A stretch of 41,795 bases of DNA from an uncultured Bacteroidales bacterium (lineage in GTDB: Bacteria; Bacteroidota; Bacteroidia; Bacteroidales; WCHB1-69): the NCBI GenBank assembly GCA_905235135.1, contig CAJOKR010000036.1, positions 1 to 41,795 of the forward strand, given 5' to 3'. A model generated the notes under the pieces. The model saw nothing but the letters and a program-made list of their open reading frames with translations, was not told the DNA's origin and did not search any database. The stretch's first letter is position 1; the number at the start of each line of letters is the position of its first letter. Positions 23,124 through 36,165 of the stretch are shown here, piece after piece. The translations under genes and the position numbers were made by a program.

Positions 23124-23924
23124 ATGTCATTATTTTTCTCCTCGTATTATAGTAGAGACGCAAAATTTTGCGTCTCTACGTTTTTTCATAACAATATTTT
23201 CACCCATTTGGCAAAATCCCTTTGTTTGTTGTTGATTTGTGTGATGGGTTTCCCTTTCACCATGAGAGCGCAAGATGCGTTTCGTTACAGTTTCTGTCCG
23301 GAGGCGCCGGTGGTGAGGGATCATGAGGGGAATCTGTACCGCACGGTGCAGATTGGGTCGCAGTGCTGGATGGCGGAAAATATGCGGTGTACGAGTTCCC
23401 CGACGGGACACAAATGGTACAGAAATCCCTACTTTTCTGCTTCGCAGCCGGAGTACGCCGCCTATTACGCCACCCCGATGGACCCCCGACACGGAATTCT
23501 GTACAACTGGGCGGCGTCCATGGACCTGTCTGCCCACCAAAGCAGCAGCGGCAAGGCGACTGCAGGGCGGGTGCGTGGCATCTGCCCGGAAGGCTGGCGG
23601 CTGCCCAACAATGAGGACTGGGACCAGCTGTTCAGCACATTGGGAGGACACAAGATTGCCGGCGAGAAGATGAAGGAACCTTCGCAGATGTGGGATCCCT
23701 ATTACTCCATCTTGCGTGATAACACGGGCTTCGATGCGGTTCCTGCCGGTTCCTACACCGAAAAGGGCCTTCAGGATTACGGTTTGCAAACGTATTTCTG
23801 GTGCGCCGACAACTTCAGCCGCACCGAAGCCTGGTGCTGCATCCTCTACGACTACAAGAACGACGGGTACAGCTACTTGGATTACAAATGCTACGGGCAT
23901 TCAGTGCGGTGTGTGAAGGATTGA
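23124..23924 (+). CDS. Secreted FISUMP-domain protein (start uncertain)
   Basis: A protein with one FISUMP domain (Fibrobacter succinogenes major paralogous domain): VVRDHEGNLYRTVQIGSQCW, MAENMRC, GILYNWAA, GICPEGWRLPNNEDWDQLF, FWCADNFSRTEAW and the terminal GHSVRCVKD. The fold is related to formylglycine-generating-enzyme/C-type-lectin-like domains; function is unknown, location is secreted or surface. The start is uncertain. The ATG at 23124, 8 nt after mreB, reads straight through a perfect 28-nt palindrome and yields a 28-residue n-region before the hydrophobic core. A TTG at 23208 would give MAKSLCLLLICVMGFPFTMR, then AQ, a normal signal peptide with the palindrome left in the leader. 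I favour the latter biologically but keep the longer limits. A bidirectional terminator lies downstream. Confidence 0.78.
   Translation: MSLFFSSYYSRDAKFCVSTFFHNNIFTHLAKSLCLLLICVMGFPFTMRAQDAFRYSFCPEAPVVRDHEGNLYRTVQIGSQCWMAENMRCTSSPTGHKWYRNPYFSASQPEYAAYYATPMDPRHGILYNWAASMDLSAHQSSSGKATAGRVRGICPEGWRLPNNEDWDQLFSTLGGHKIAGEKMKEPSQMWDPYYSILRDNTGFDAVPAGSYTEKGLQDYGLQTYFWCADNFSRTEAWCCILYDYKNDGYSYLDYKCYGHSVRCVKD
23152..23179. repeat. 28-nt palindromic repeat, perfect copy, at the 5' end of the FISUMP gene
   Basis: GTAGAGACGCAAAA/TTTTGCGTCTCTAC, a perfect palindrome. It is either in the leader or translated as SRDAKFCVST, depending on the start codon. Confidence 0.9.
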
Positions 23925-24013
23925 TTGCGGAAAAGTGCAGAAAGGCGGAAAATATGCGGAAACATTCAATAGGATTTCCGCAGGTTTCCACCCTTCCGCA
24001 TCTGTTTCCGCAA

Positions 24014-24046
24014 TAAAAAAAGAGGAACGAATGTTCCTCTTTTTTC
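24014..24046. terminator. Bidirectional intrinsic terminator (tRNA-Asp / FISUMP gene)
   Basis: AGAGGAAC-GAAT-GTTCCTCT stem-loop (perfect 8-bp stem) with A-tract before and T-tract after. It ends the minus-strand tRNA-Asp and can also end the plus-strand FISUMP transcript. Confidence 0.85.
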
Positions 24047-24048
24047 TG

Positions 24049-24123
24049 CGGACCGGACGAGACTCGAACTCGCGACCCCATGCGTGACAGGCATGTATTC
24101 TAACCAAACTGAACTACCGATCC
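24049..24123 (-). tRNA. tRNA-Asp (anticodon GUC)
   Basis: On the minus strand: acceptor arms GGATCGG and CCGGTCC pair (one G-U), D arm GTTC...GAAT, anticodon arm CATGC-CTGTCAC-GCATG with anticodon GTC, T arm GCGAG-TTCGAGT-CTCGT, discriminator G. CCA is not encoded. The perfect terminator hairpin lies immediately downstream. Confidence 0.95.
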
Positions 24124-24329
24124 GTTTGTCGTTTTGACGGTGCAAAAATACACTTTTTTTTAATAGTCCGTTGGTTTCTGAAATATTTTTTTGACTATTG
24201 TTATATCGTTGTTTTTCAGTTAGATACGATTTGAATCGTTGTTTTTCCACTCTTGTTGAGGAGGGATTATGATTCGAAAAACGCAGAAGATCGGGCAGAT
24301 TTGTCAATAATCTGTGTGTTAGACAATGG

Positions 24330-26240
24330 TTAGTTGCGGAGGCAGCGGACCGACAAACCGCATTGCTTCTCATATTCAACTATGAGTTCGGTGTCGGAGT
24401 TGAAATACATTAAGAAGCTATATGCGAACAAGTTCGTTTCAGGTGTGGTGGTGGCCGTCCAAAAATAGGCGCCGTCCCCAAAATTTTGAATATTTCCGTG
24501 GTAATAACCGGCAGGATAGGCTGAAAATCGCGTGGCGTTGTTTGTCCCGGGTTCGTTACCGATTGTGCAGTCCCAATATATCGTATGCCATCTTGCCGTT
24601 GAGGCTAATGATTTGGCAGTCTTGAGGCCGCAGCGATAGACGGGCTGTGATCCCAAGTAGGTGCTGAATTGGGAACATTCCGCGCTGCTCGGCAGATGCC
24701 AGCCGGTGGGACAGATGCCCTGCACTCCACTCGGATTGGCGTTATTGCCTGTCGCACCGTTCATTACGGCCGCCCAATTGTAAAGATAGCCATATTTCAC
24801 GGCCAGTGTACTGTCCGACTGCGGAAGATAATAGTAGGATGAATCTACACTCAAATAAGACACATCGGGGGTTGTCACCAGCCCCAGCGCGATGGCCGTG
24901 CCGTCAGAGTAATGAGTGGTGCGCAAGTTTTCCTTCATCCAACATTGGTTGCCAAGCTGCACCGTGTTATAGACATTGCCGTCATAGTCGGTGACCGTGG
25001 CGGCTCCCGGGCAAGATTGTGCATCGCCGGCAGGCACAATGAAGGTCATGAACATGCGTTCCTCGCCGTAACTGGTTCCCTCTGAATTGGTGGCGTAAGC
25101 GCGAACATAGTAGGTCGCGCCCGCCGTTAGTCCCGTAAGCACAGTACTGGTGAACATTCCAGTCCCGATGCCATCATCCGTGTGACTGTCGGCGAGGGTC
25201 GGGTTTTGGGAGGTGCCCCAACAGATGCCGCGGGCAGTGACAGCAGTACCGCCGTCAGAAGCCACAATGCCGCCGCATTCAAAAGACAATCCGTCCACGT
25301 CAGCCTCAGCCGTGGTCACGATGGGTTTCACTTGCGAGATGCCATCCCCATAAATGCAACGCACGGAGGATGCGGAGCTTTTGCTGTTATTCGCCTTCCA
25401 AATTTCATAGTCCCAATAGGCCAGCTGGAACGTGTTATCACCGGTAGCTGAATACATCCAAAAGTTGGCATATTGCCCGGATTGTGTATCGTAGCTGTAG
25501 CGGCCGCCTGAAGGCTGTCCATTGAATCCCGTGGCATTGTTGTTCTCGGGATGGTTCCCGACAGTACAACCGTCTGAATCGTTGGCCCAACCTGTTTTGG
25601 AGGCCAGTGCTTTGGCTATGTTGTTGCTGCCACCGTTACAAAGGTAGGATGGCTGGCTCTTCACGTGATTGATCAGCTGATTCCATTCCGACAAACTGGG
25701 CAGATGCCAACCGGCGGGACAAACACCCTGCACGTCAACGTTTCCCACAGAATCGGGATGGGCCCCATTGATGAACGCCGACCAATTGTAAAGATACCCG
25801 TATGTGGAAACGGACGCACTGTCATAGTTCGGATAATAGCGGTAGGGCGCAGAACTGTTGGCCGAAGAGCCCAGCGGGATTTCCGTGCCGTTGGCATAGT
25901 GCGTAGTCCGCAGGTTCTCCTGCATCCAACACTGGCTTCCCATCTGGATGGTATTATAAACATTGCCATCATAATCGGTGACGGTTTCCAAGCCTGGACA
26001 TGGTACACTGTCGGTGGAGAAAAACGTCAACATTATGGTGGAGTTTTCATTTGGTGCAGGTTGCTCCGCACGGGTGATGCGCAGGATGCCGTCTATGTTA
26101 GCGTAGCCAGTGAGCTTAAGGAGGTCGCCGGGCAGAATGTCGTGGGTCAGGATGCCTTTCGATGCCCTTTTTTGCGATTTTTCGCCCTTACTGCCGATGT
26201 ACGAGATTTGGTCTTTGCCTCCGTTGGCAGTGTTCAGCAT
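24330..26240 (-). CDS. FISUMP-domain surface protein, main part of a frameshifted gene
   Basis: A 636-residue reading frame without its own signal peptide. Domain order: an N-terminal linker (NTANGGKDQISYIGSKGEKS, DILPGDLLKLTGYANIDGIL), FISUMP domain 1 (TVTDYDGNVYNTIQMGSQCW, GVCPAGWHLPSLSEWNQLI, ASSVRCIYG), a fibronectin-like insert with the motif ARGICWGTSQNPT and GLTAGATYYVRAYATNSEG, then FISUMP domain 2 (TVTDYDGNVYNTVQLGNQCW, GICPTGWHLPSSAECSQF, GLSVRCLRN). The signal peptide and first domain lie in another frame at 26243-26695. Restoring one base near 26242 joins them as ...PEAIA-V-KMLNTANGG. It lies in the operon of the TonB-dependent receptor upstream. Function is unknown; probably cell-surface. 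Confidence 0.8.
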   Translation of the reverse strand: MLNTANGGKDQISYIGSKGEKSQKRASKGILTHDILPGDLLKLTGYANIDGILRITRAEQPAPNENSTIMLTFFSTDSVPCPGLETVTDYDGNVYNTIQMGSQCWMQENLRTTHYANGTEIPLGSSANSSAPYRYYPNYDSASVSTYGYLYNWSAFINGAHPDSVGNVDVQGVCPAGWHLPSLSEWNQLINHVKSQPSYLCNGGSNNIAKALASKTGWANDSDGCTVGNHPENNNATGFNGQPSGGRYSYDTQSGQYANFWMYSATGDNTFQLAYWDYEIWKANNSKSSASSVRCIYGDGISQVKPIVTTAEADVDGLSFECGGIVASDGGTAVTARGICWGTSQNPTLADSHTDDGIGTGMFTSTVLTGLTAGATYYVRAYATNSEGTSYGEERMFMTFIVPAGDAQSCPGAATVTDYDGNVYNTVQLGNQCWMKENLRTTHYSDGTAIALGLVTTPDVSYLSVDSSYYYLPQSDSTLAVKYGYLYNWAAVMNGATGNNANPSGVQGICPTGWHLPSSAECSQFSTYLGSQPVYRCGLKTAKSLASTARWHTIYWDCTIGNEPGTNNATRFSAYPAGYYHGNIQNFGDGAYFWTATTTPETNLFAYSFLMYFNSDTELIVEYEKQCGLSVRCLRN

Positions 26241-26242
26241 CT

Positions 26243-26695
26243 TTACGCTATGGCTTCTGGAGTGCGAACAGTTAGGACATACATCTGTGGAACAGTTAAT
26301 GTGACGTTGAAAGAATGTTCACCAACCGATAGTTTTCCCGACCATGACGCGCATTTTCGACCGTTCAAATCCGTGATCTGAATGTGGGCGGATGCCTCTT
26401 CGTTTAACTGGAAGCTTATTCGTGCGTTTCCGCGCAAAGGATTGGGTGTCAGCTTAATAACGGATTCTTTCGGGTAAGAGTTCACGCCCGAAATGTTGTT
26501 CAGCTCGATAACCGTGTCGGGATAGATCAGCATTTCCGACCAGTTTCGTGTCACATCCGTCACAAGAACGCTGTCCAAGCGAACGTACGTTTGATACTCG
26601 TTTTGACCCGAAAAGGTGATGGTAATGGGATTCTGTGCCCAAGCATTCAACAGAAAAGCTGTGACGAACAGCAACGATAGTAGATTCTTTTTCAT
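26243..26695 (-). CDS. N-terminal part of the frameshifted FISUMP protein
   Basis: A 150-residue reading frame with signal peptide (KKNLLSLLFVTAFLLNAWAQ). It continues ITITFSGQNEYQTYVRLDSV and RNWSEMLIYPDTVIELNN, then a type-IX-sorting-like or Fn3-like beta domain (KLTPNPLRGNARISFQLNEE, IQITDLNGRKCASWSG, GEHSFNVTLTVPQMYVLTV). This arrangement is the usual N-terminus of long FISUMP proteins in Bacteroidales. The frame stops at a TAA directly after PEAIA, and the expected continuation is found one base out of phase. It starts 12 nt after the TonB-dependent receptor stop, so the two are co-transcribed. Either a real pseudogene break or a one-base sequencing error. Confidence 0.75.
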   Translation of the reverse strand: MKKNLLSLLFVTAFLLNAWAQNPITITFSGQNEYQTYVRLDSVLVTDVTRNWSEMLIYPDTVIELNNISGVNSYPKESVIKLTPNPLRGNARISFQLNEEASAHIQITDLNGRKCASWSGKLSVGEHSFNVTLTVPQMYVLTVRTPEAIA

Positions 26696-26707
26696 AATTT
26701 GTATTTT

Positions 26708-28993
26708 TTAGAACCTCCAGGTCACCCCGAAGTAATACAGGAACGGCAGCTGATACACGATGTCGTTGGTGATGCGGTTGACGTAGAAGATGTTCTTGTA
26801 GTTATAGACGTTGGTCATGGAGAGACTGAGTTCGAGGGTCTGGCGCTGGCCGAGGAAGAATTTCTTCTTCGCGCCGAGGTCGAGGCGGTGGTAGCTCGGC
26901 AGACGCGACTGGTTAAATTCGGCCAGCAGGAAGTAAACATCCTCGTTAGCAGCGACATAATCATCGTTGATATGGGTCGGATCGTAGTGCGGATAGTAGG
27001 CCTGCGTCTGCGTGAACGGGAAGCCGGTCCCGAAGTTCCAGCGACAGTTGATCTCCCAAGAGCGGCGTTTTCCGAATGAGTAGGAGGCCACCAAGTTGAT
27101 ATTGTGGCGACGGTCGAAGTGCGGATGATAGGTGATCTTGCCGTCTGTGCGGTTCACCCAACCCAAAGAATAGACGAACCAGACGTAAACGCCTTTGTAG
27201 TCGTATTTTACGGAGATGTCACCGCCGTATGCGTTACCCTTCTCCCAGATAAACTCACTGTCTTCGTCAACCATTTTGTAGCGGTTGACGGAAATCAGCT
27301 GCGAAAAGTTCTTGAAGTAAGCTTCCATATTGATGCTCAGCGGGCTGATGGGGTCGTATTCCAAACCTAAGATGACATGCTGCGCTTTCTGCAGACGGCC
27401 TTTGATTTCCTTATCGTCGCCGATGAGCGTGTTCGGCAACAAATTGCTCTCCAACGGGGAGGAGATGAATCCGTTGAACAAACTCACCACATCTTGGTCG
27501 GAAGTGACGGCCACCAGATTCTGGGAGTACATACCTGCCGCTAATTTAACACGTAAGTTCTTGCGAATGTTGTACTTGATAGCCAGTCTCGGTTCCGGGG
27601 AAACCTCGCCCAACGAATAATAATATTGTAACCGGAAGCCCGGCTCAATCAACAGTTTGTCGCGGAAATTGTATTTGTACTTCACGAACAGCGACAGATC
27701 GGTGGTGTGGTCCTCAATGATGCGCTGCGAGTGGTAAATCGTGTAATATTCGTAGTTTGTATTATAACCCACCACGTCGATACCGACCTTCAGCAGGCTC
27801 TTACCAAGGTAATAGTTAAAGCCGAGATTGAAGGTGAAACCGTCCATGGAACTTTTCTTCGGATCGTAGTTAACATCTTGAAGTTCAGAAGAATACTTAG
27901 AGTAGGCGAGTGAACCCTCGATCGTGGTAGGTGCATCGCCGGGCACGATGAGGAAGTTGGAGCCGACACCCCAGTTGTTCCATCCGTATTTGGCCACGGA
28001 ACTGTAGTTCACGCGGTCATCGTAGTTGAAACCGAAGATGTTCAGCCGTGTGCCGTTGCGGGTGGCCAGCGTCACTTTGCCGTAAAGGTCGAGGAAGTTA
28101 TAGGGAAGTCCGTCCTTGTTTTCCACATAGGGGTAGAACACTTTCGCGGATTGCTCCAGGAACGAACCCTTGCCGGAGAGGATGAAGCTGATGGAGGTTT
28201 TGCGGTCGTCTTTGAGCTTGAGCAGAGGTCCTTCGAGCAGCAATTGCGCACCGATGTTGCTCAGATCGATCTTGCCGGACAGCCGTTTCTTGTTGCCATC
28301 GCGGGTTTTGATGTCCATAACGGAGGAAATTCTGCCGCCAAACTCAGCTCCGAAACCGGCGGTATAGACGTCCGCGCTGCTCATGATGTCCATGTCGAAC
28401 ACGGAGAAAATGCCGATGGAGTGGAACGGGTTGTAGATGATGGTGCCGTCAAGCAGGAGCATGTTCTGCACAGGCGTACCACCACGCACGTAAAGCTGTC
28501 CACCCTGGTCGCCAGTGGAAATAATGCCGGGCAACACCTGCAGATACTGCGCGAAATCAGGCTGTCCGCCGATAGCCGGCATCTTGCTCATGTCCTTGGG
28601 GGTCACGCTGATAACGGAAGTGCGGGTTTCCTGTTCCTTACGGGTATTCTCGCCCACAATCTGCACAGCATCAAGAGTTTGCGAGTTCGGGGAAATCATG
28701 TAGCGTTTGGTGAGGGTGGTGGTTCCCGTCAGGGTCACCGTATCAAGCAGATCGACGTAACCTAACAGGGAGACTTTCACCGTGTAGGTGCCCGACGGAA
28801 TTTTGTTGATAAGGAACGCGCCGTTACCATCCGACAGCGCCCCGTAAGAGGTGCCCATCAGCTGGATGGTGCAATATGGTAGGACTTCCCCAGTGGATTC
28901 GTCGTATGTAAAACCTTTAATCACAGAATTTTGTGAAAAGGCAACCGTAAACAAGACACTCAAAAGAAGTGTAAGCGTGTATTTTTTGACCAT
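26708..28993 (-). CDS. TonB-dependent outer-membrane receptor
   Basis: A 761-residue receptor. A signal peptide (YTLTLLLSVLFTVAFSQ) is followed by a CarboxypepD_reg-like domain at about 22-105 (GFTYDESTGEVLPYCTIQLM, GNGAFLINKIPSGTYTVKVS). The plug at about 125-230 has SKMPAIGGQPDFAQYLQVLP, GGQLYVRGGTPVQNMLLLDG and ADVYTAGFGAEFGGRISSVM. The 22-strand-type barrel follows and ends FLYYFGVTWRF with C-terminal Phe. It imports a ligand across the outer membrane using TonB energy. No SusD partner lies next to it, so it is not a polysaccharide-utilisation pair; the substrate is unknown. The downstream FISUMP gene shares its transcript. The promoter TACCTTTGC lies 26 nt upstream of the ATG and is divergent from purE. 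Confidence 0.93.
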   Translation of the reverse strand: MVKKYTLTLLLSVLFTVAFSQNSVIKGFTYDESTGEVLPYCTIQLMGTSYGALSDGNGAFLINKIPSGTYTVKVSLLGYVDLLDTVTLTGTTTLTKRYMISPNSQTLDAVQIVGENTRKEQETRTSVISVTPKDMSKMPAIGGQPDFAQYLQVLPGIISTGDQGGQLYVRGGTPVQNMLLLDGTIIYNPFHSIGIFSVFDMDIMSSADVYTAGFGAEFGGRISSVMDIKTRDGNKKRLSGKIDLSNIGAQLLLEGPLLKLKDDRKTSISFILSGKGSFLEQSAKVFYPYVENKDGLPYNFLDLYGKVTLATRNGTRLNIFGFNYDDRVNYSSVAKYGWNNWGVGSNFLIVPGDAPTTIEGSLAYSKYSSELQDVNYDPKKSSMDGFTFNLGFNYYLGKSLLKVGIDVVGYNTNYEYYTIYHSQRIIEDHTTDLSLFVKYKYNFRDKLLIEPGFRLQYYYSLGEVSPEPRLAIKYNIRKNLRVKLAAGMYSQNLVAVTSDQDVVSLFNGFISSPLESNLLPNTLIGDDKEIKGRLQKAQHVILGLEYDPISPLSINMEAYFKNFSQLISVNRYKMVDEDSEFIWEKGNAYGGDISVKYDYKGVYVWFVYSLGWVNRTDGKITYHPHFDRRHNINLVASYSFGKRRSWEINCRWNFGTGFPFTQTQAYYPHYDPTHINDDYVAANEDVYFLLAEFNQSRLPSYHRLDLGAKKKFFLGQRQTLELSLSMTNVYNYKNIFYVNRITNDIVYQLPFLYYFGVTWRF

Positions 28994-29019
28994 TCTTTGT
29001 CACTTTAAAATTTAAGGAC

Positions 29020-29028
29020 GCAAAGGTA
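29020..29028 (-). promoter_or_regulatory. -7 promoter element of the TonB-dependent receptor
   Basis: TACCTTTGC on the minus strand, 26 nt upstream of the ATG at 28993. Confidence 0.6.
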
Positions 29029-29074
29029 CAAAAAATATTGTATGTGGGGAGGTGCGACAAACCGAAAATCTTCG

Positions 29075-29083
29075 TATTTTTGC
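29075..29083 (+). promoter_or_regulatory. purE -7 promoter element
   Basis: TATTTTTGC, 35 nt upstream of the ATG at 29119. It excludes longer upstream frames for purE. Confidence 0.6.
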
Positions 29084-29118
29084 CATTTCAAATTTACCAA
29101 CAAAAAAAGAATAGAGAT

Positions 29119-29625
29119 ATGCAACCGTTAGTCAGTATCATCATGGGCAGCACCTCCGACCTTCCGGTGATGGAGGCGGCCTGCAAGTTTTTTGACAGTC
29201 AGGAGATTCCGTTCGAAATGCTGGCCTTGTCGGCGCACCGCACGCCGGACGAAGTGGCCGAATATGCGAAACATGCGCACGATCGTGGTGTCAAAGTGAT
29301 CATCGCCGGTGCGGGCATGGCCGCCCATCTGCCCGGGGTGATTGCCGCCATGACCCCCCTGCCCGTCATCGGAGTGCCCATCAAATCGTCGCTCGAAGGG
29401 ATGGATGCCGCCCTCGCCATGCTGCAGATGCCCCCGGGAATCCCTGTGGCCACCGTCGCCATCAACGGGGCGCAAAATGCCGCCATCCTCGCCCTGCAGA
29501 TGCTCAGCGTCAACAATCCCGAAATGATGGCCAAGGTGCTGTCCTTCAAGCAGAACCTCAAACAGAAAATCGTCAAAGCCAACGCCGACTTGGCCCAAGT
29601 GACCTACAATTTTAAAACCAATTAA
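29119..29625 (+). CDS. purE: N5-carboxyaminoimidazole ribonucleotide mutase PurE (class I)
   Basis: A 168-residue enzyme of purine synthesis that converts N5-CAIR to CAIR in the cytoplasm. The family signature is complete: VSIIMGSTSDLPVMEAACKF, EMLALSAHRTPDEVAEYA with the catalytic SAHR, VIIAGAGMAAHLPGVIAAMT, PVIGVPIKSSLEGMDAALAM and VAINGAQNAAILALQML. The length and the SAHRTP motif fit class I PurE, which normally works with PurK; PurK is not adjacent. The ATG at 29119 is supported by the promoter and by homology at VSIIMGS. It is followed by repetitive DNA and then a helicase-nuclease gene. Confidence 0.95.
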   Translation: MQPLVSIIMGSTSDLPVMEAACKFFDSQEIPFEMLALSAHRTPDEVAEYAKHAHDRGVKVIIAGAGMAAHLPGVIAAMTPLPVIGVPIKSSLEGMDAALAMLQMPPGIPVATVAINGAQNAAILALQMLSVNNPEMMAKVLSFKQNLKQKIVKANADLAQVTYNFKTN

Positions 29626-29641
29626 TTAAGGTTCAAAGTTC

Positions 29642-29767
29642 AAGGTTTAAGGTTTAAGGTTTAAGGTTTAAGGTTTAAGGTCCAAAGAATCCCTTACACC
29701 CCGTTAACCTTAAACCCTAAACTCTAAACCTTAAACCCTAAACTCTAAACCTTAAACCCTAAACTTT
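29642..29767. repeat. Telomere-like tandem repeats in inverted orientation
   Basis: The left block (about 29642-29681) holds 7-nt units AAGGTTT repeated about five and a half times. The right block (about 29708-29767) holds a 21-nt unit, CCTTAAACCCTAAACTCTAA plus A, repeated almost three times. The blocks are largely complementary and could pair as a long imperfect hairpin in the purE to helicase gap. No promoter was seen for the helicase gene. Confidence 0.85.
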
Positions 29768-29777
29768 CCACCATACG

Positions 29778-34663
<4,886 letters not shown>

Positions 34664-34693
34664 TTTTTATAATCATCAATAATACAAACTGTT

Positions 34694-35542
34694 ATGAATA
34701 AAAAGAATATCATAGTAGGCGTTGATTTCTCAAACAGCTCGCACAACGCCATGCGCCATGCGGTTTCTATCGCACTCAAAACCGGTGCCGAAATACATCT
34801 CGTGTGGGTGAAAACCCCTGGTGTCGCTAACAATGTGACCGATGACGGCGGCGACAATTACATTCACAAAGTTCAGACTTCTTTGGAAGATTGGAAAAAA
34901 GAATGCAAGATGGAAGCCCCCAACGTTGAGGTCAATACCGTCATTTTGGAAGGCAAGGTGCACACCGAAATCCTCAAATACGCTGCTAACCAGTCCATTC
35001 CGATCGTGGTGATGGGTACACACGGTACCTCCGGCTTTGAGGAAGGCTACATCGGCAACAACGCCAACCGTCTGATCAAGGAAGCCAGAGTGCCGATTTT
35101 GATCATGCGTGAGAACATCGAAATCAAGCGCGACCTGCACAATATTTATGCACCCATCGACTTGAGCTTCGAAACGTTGCAGAAAATGCGTTATGCTACC
35201 TATCTGGGGAAATGCTTCGCCGCCAAGGTGTTGATTGTCGGCGTCTATTATCCCAACAATGCCGACACGCGTCATATCATCAACGTGCAGATGCGTCACG
35301 CTTCCGACATGTGCGAAGACAAGAACGTACGCCATGAGATGGTGCCGCTGACCGTGCATAAGGATTATGTGCAGACGCTACTGAACCATGCCCACGAACT
35401 GGATGCCAATCTGATTGTGATTATGCGTGAGGAGAGTGAGACTGACTTCACGTCAAGCTCCAACATGACGGAGATTCTCAGCACCTCCAAGATGCCGTTG
35501 CTGATCATCCCGAACGTACAATCCGCTGGTCTCGGCAGATAA
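34694..35542 (+). CDS. Universal stress protein, tandem UspA domains
   Basis: A 282-residue protein with two UspA domains. Domain 1 (about 1-140): KNIIVGVDFSNSSHNAMRHA opening strand and the ATP-binding-type loop VVMGTHGTSGFEEGYIGNNA followed by RLIKEARVPILIM. Domain 2 (about 150-278) has NIYAPIDLSFETLQKMRYA and ends VIMREESETDFTSSSNMTEI; its glycine-rich loop is degenerate, so only the first domain is likely to bind nucleotide. A cytoplasmic stress-response role is typical of the family. It follows guaB by 30 nt, and its stop overlaps the start of the flavin reductase gene (TAATG), so translational coupling is likely. Confidence 0.9.
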   Translation: MNKKNIIVGVDFSNSSHNAMRHAVSIALKTGAEIHLVWVKTPGVANNVTDDGGDNYIHKVQTSLEDWKKECKMEAPNVEVNTVILEGKVHTEILKYAANQSIPIVVMGTHGTSGFEEGYIGNNANRLIKEARVPILIMRENIEIKRDLHNIYAPIDLSFETLQKMRYATYLGKCFAAKVLIVGVYYPNNADTRHIINVQMRHASDMCEDKNVRHEMVPLTVHKDYVQTLLNHAHELDANLIVIMREESETDFTSSSNMTEILSTSKMPLLIIPNVQSAGLGR

Positions 35543-36123
35543 TGGCGAAAATACGCAAAAGGACGCTGCGCGGGGGCAATATGCTCAATCCCACTCCGGT
35601 GGTCATGGTCACCTGCGGCGGTACCCTTGACGAATACAATATTATTACGGTAGCATGGGCGGGAACGGTTAACTCCGACCCGCCTATGTGTTCTATTTCC
35701 GTGCGCCCGGAGCGCCTTTCCTACGAGATTATCAAGAAGGAAGGCTCTTTTGTTATCAATTTGGTTAACAAGCAGTTGACACCATACGCCGATTGGTGCG
35801 GAGTTCGCTCGGGCCGGAAATTCAACAAGTTTTTGGAAACAGGGCTGACCCCCGTGCGCGCCACGCAGGTGAATGCACCCATGATTGAGGAATCTCCCGT
35901 GAATCTGGAATGCAAGGTCACGCAAATCATCCCGCTCGGCACCCACGATATGTTCCTCGCCGAGGTGGTCGCAGTACATGTAAACGAAAAACTGTTCTCC
36001 CCAAAAACCGACGCCATCGACTTGAAACGCGCCGACTTAGTGACCTATTCCCACGGCCACTACTACACATTAGGGGAAATTATCGGAAAATTCGGGTTTT
36101 CGGTTGAAAAAAAGAGGACTTAG
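35542..36123 (+). CDS. Flavin reductase-like (FMN-binding split barrel) protein
   Basis: A 193-residue protein of the flavin reductase-like family (PF01613, DIM6/NTAB). Recognisable features are PTPVVMVTCGGTLDEYNIIT and VAWAGTVNSDPPMCSISVRP (FMN-binding loop), then ERLSYEIIKKEGSFVINLVN, DWCGVRSGRKFNKFLETGLT and the final GHYYTLGEIIGKFGFS. Members bind FMN and reduce it or a substrate; the natural substrate is unknown here. Its ATG overlaps the UspA stop by one base. A 28-nt palindrome begins at the last base of its stop codon, separating it from the convergent mutS2. Confidence 0.88.
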   Translation: MAKIRKRTLRGGNMLNPTPVVMVTCGGTLDEYNIITVAWAGTVNSDPPMCSISVRPERLSYEIIKKEGSFVINLVNKQLTPYADWCGVRSGRKFNKFLETGLTPVRATQVNAPMIEESPVNLECKVTQIIPLGTHDMFLAEVVAVHVNEKLFSPKTDAIDLKRADLVTYSHGHYYTLGEIIGKFGFSVEKKRT

Positions 36124-36150
36124 TCGAGACGTAAAATTTTGCGTCTCTAC
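36123..36150. repeat. 28-nt palindromic repeat in the convergent gap before mutS2
   Basis: GTCGAGACGTAAAA/TTTTGCGTCTCTAC. It starts at the last base of the flavin reductase stop codon. It may serve as a shared transcript-end hairpin; no clear T-tract. Confidence 0.85.
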
Positions 36151-36165
36151 GGGCGGGATATCCTC

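Noticed and set aside
24330-26695. Programmed frameshifting as the explanation of the FISUMP break
   Set aside because: No slippery heptamer is visible at GCCATAGCGTAAAG; a simple one-base loss or sequencing error explains it better.
26708-28993. SusC/SusD polysaccharide-utilisation pair
   Set aside because: The receptor is shorter than typical SusC proteins and the next gene is a FISUMP protein, not SusD-like; no glycoside hydrolases nearby.
28994-29118. Purine riboswitch upstream of purE
   Set aside because: The purE leader after the promoter is only about 35 nt, too short for a riboswitch; the guaB leader is shorter still.
29642-29767. CCCTAAA-type repeats as a true telomere or replicon end
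   Set aside because: The repeats are short, degenerate, internal, and flanked by continuous housekeeping genes.
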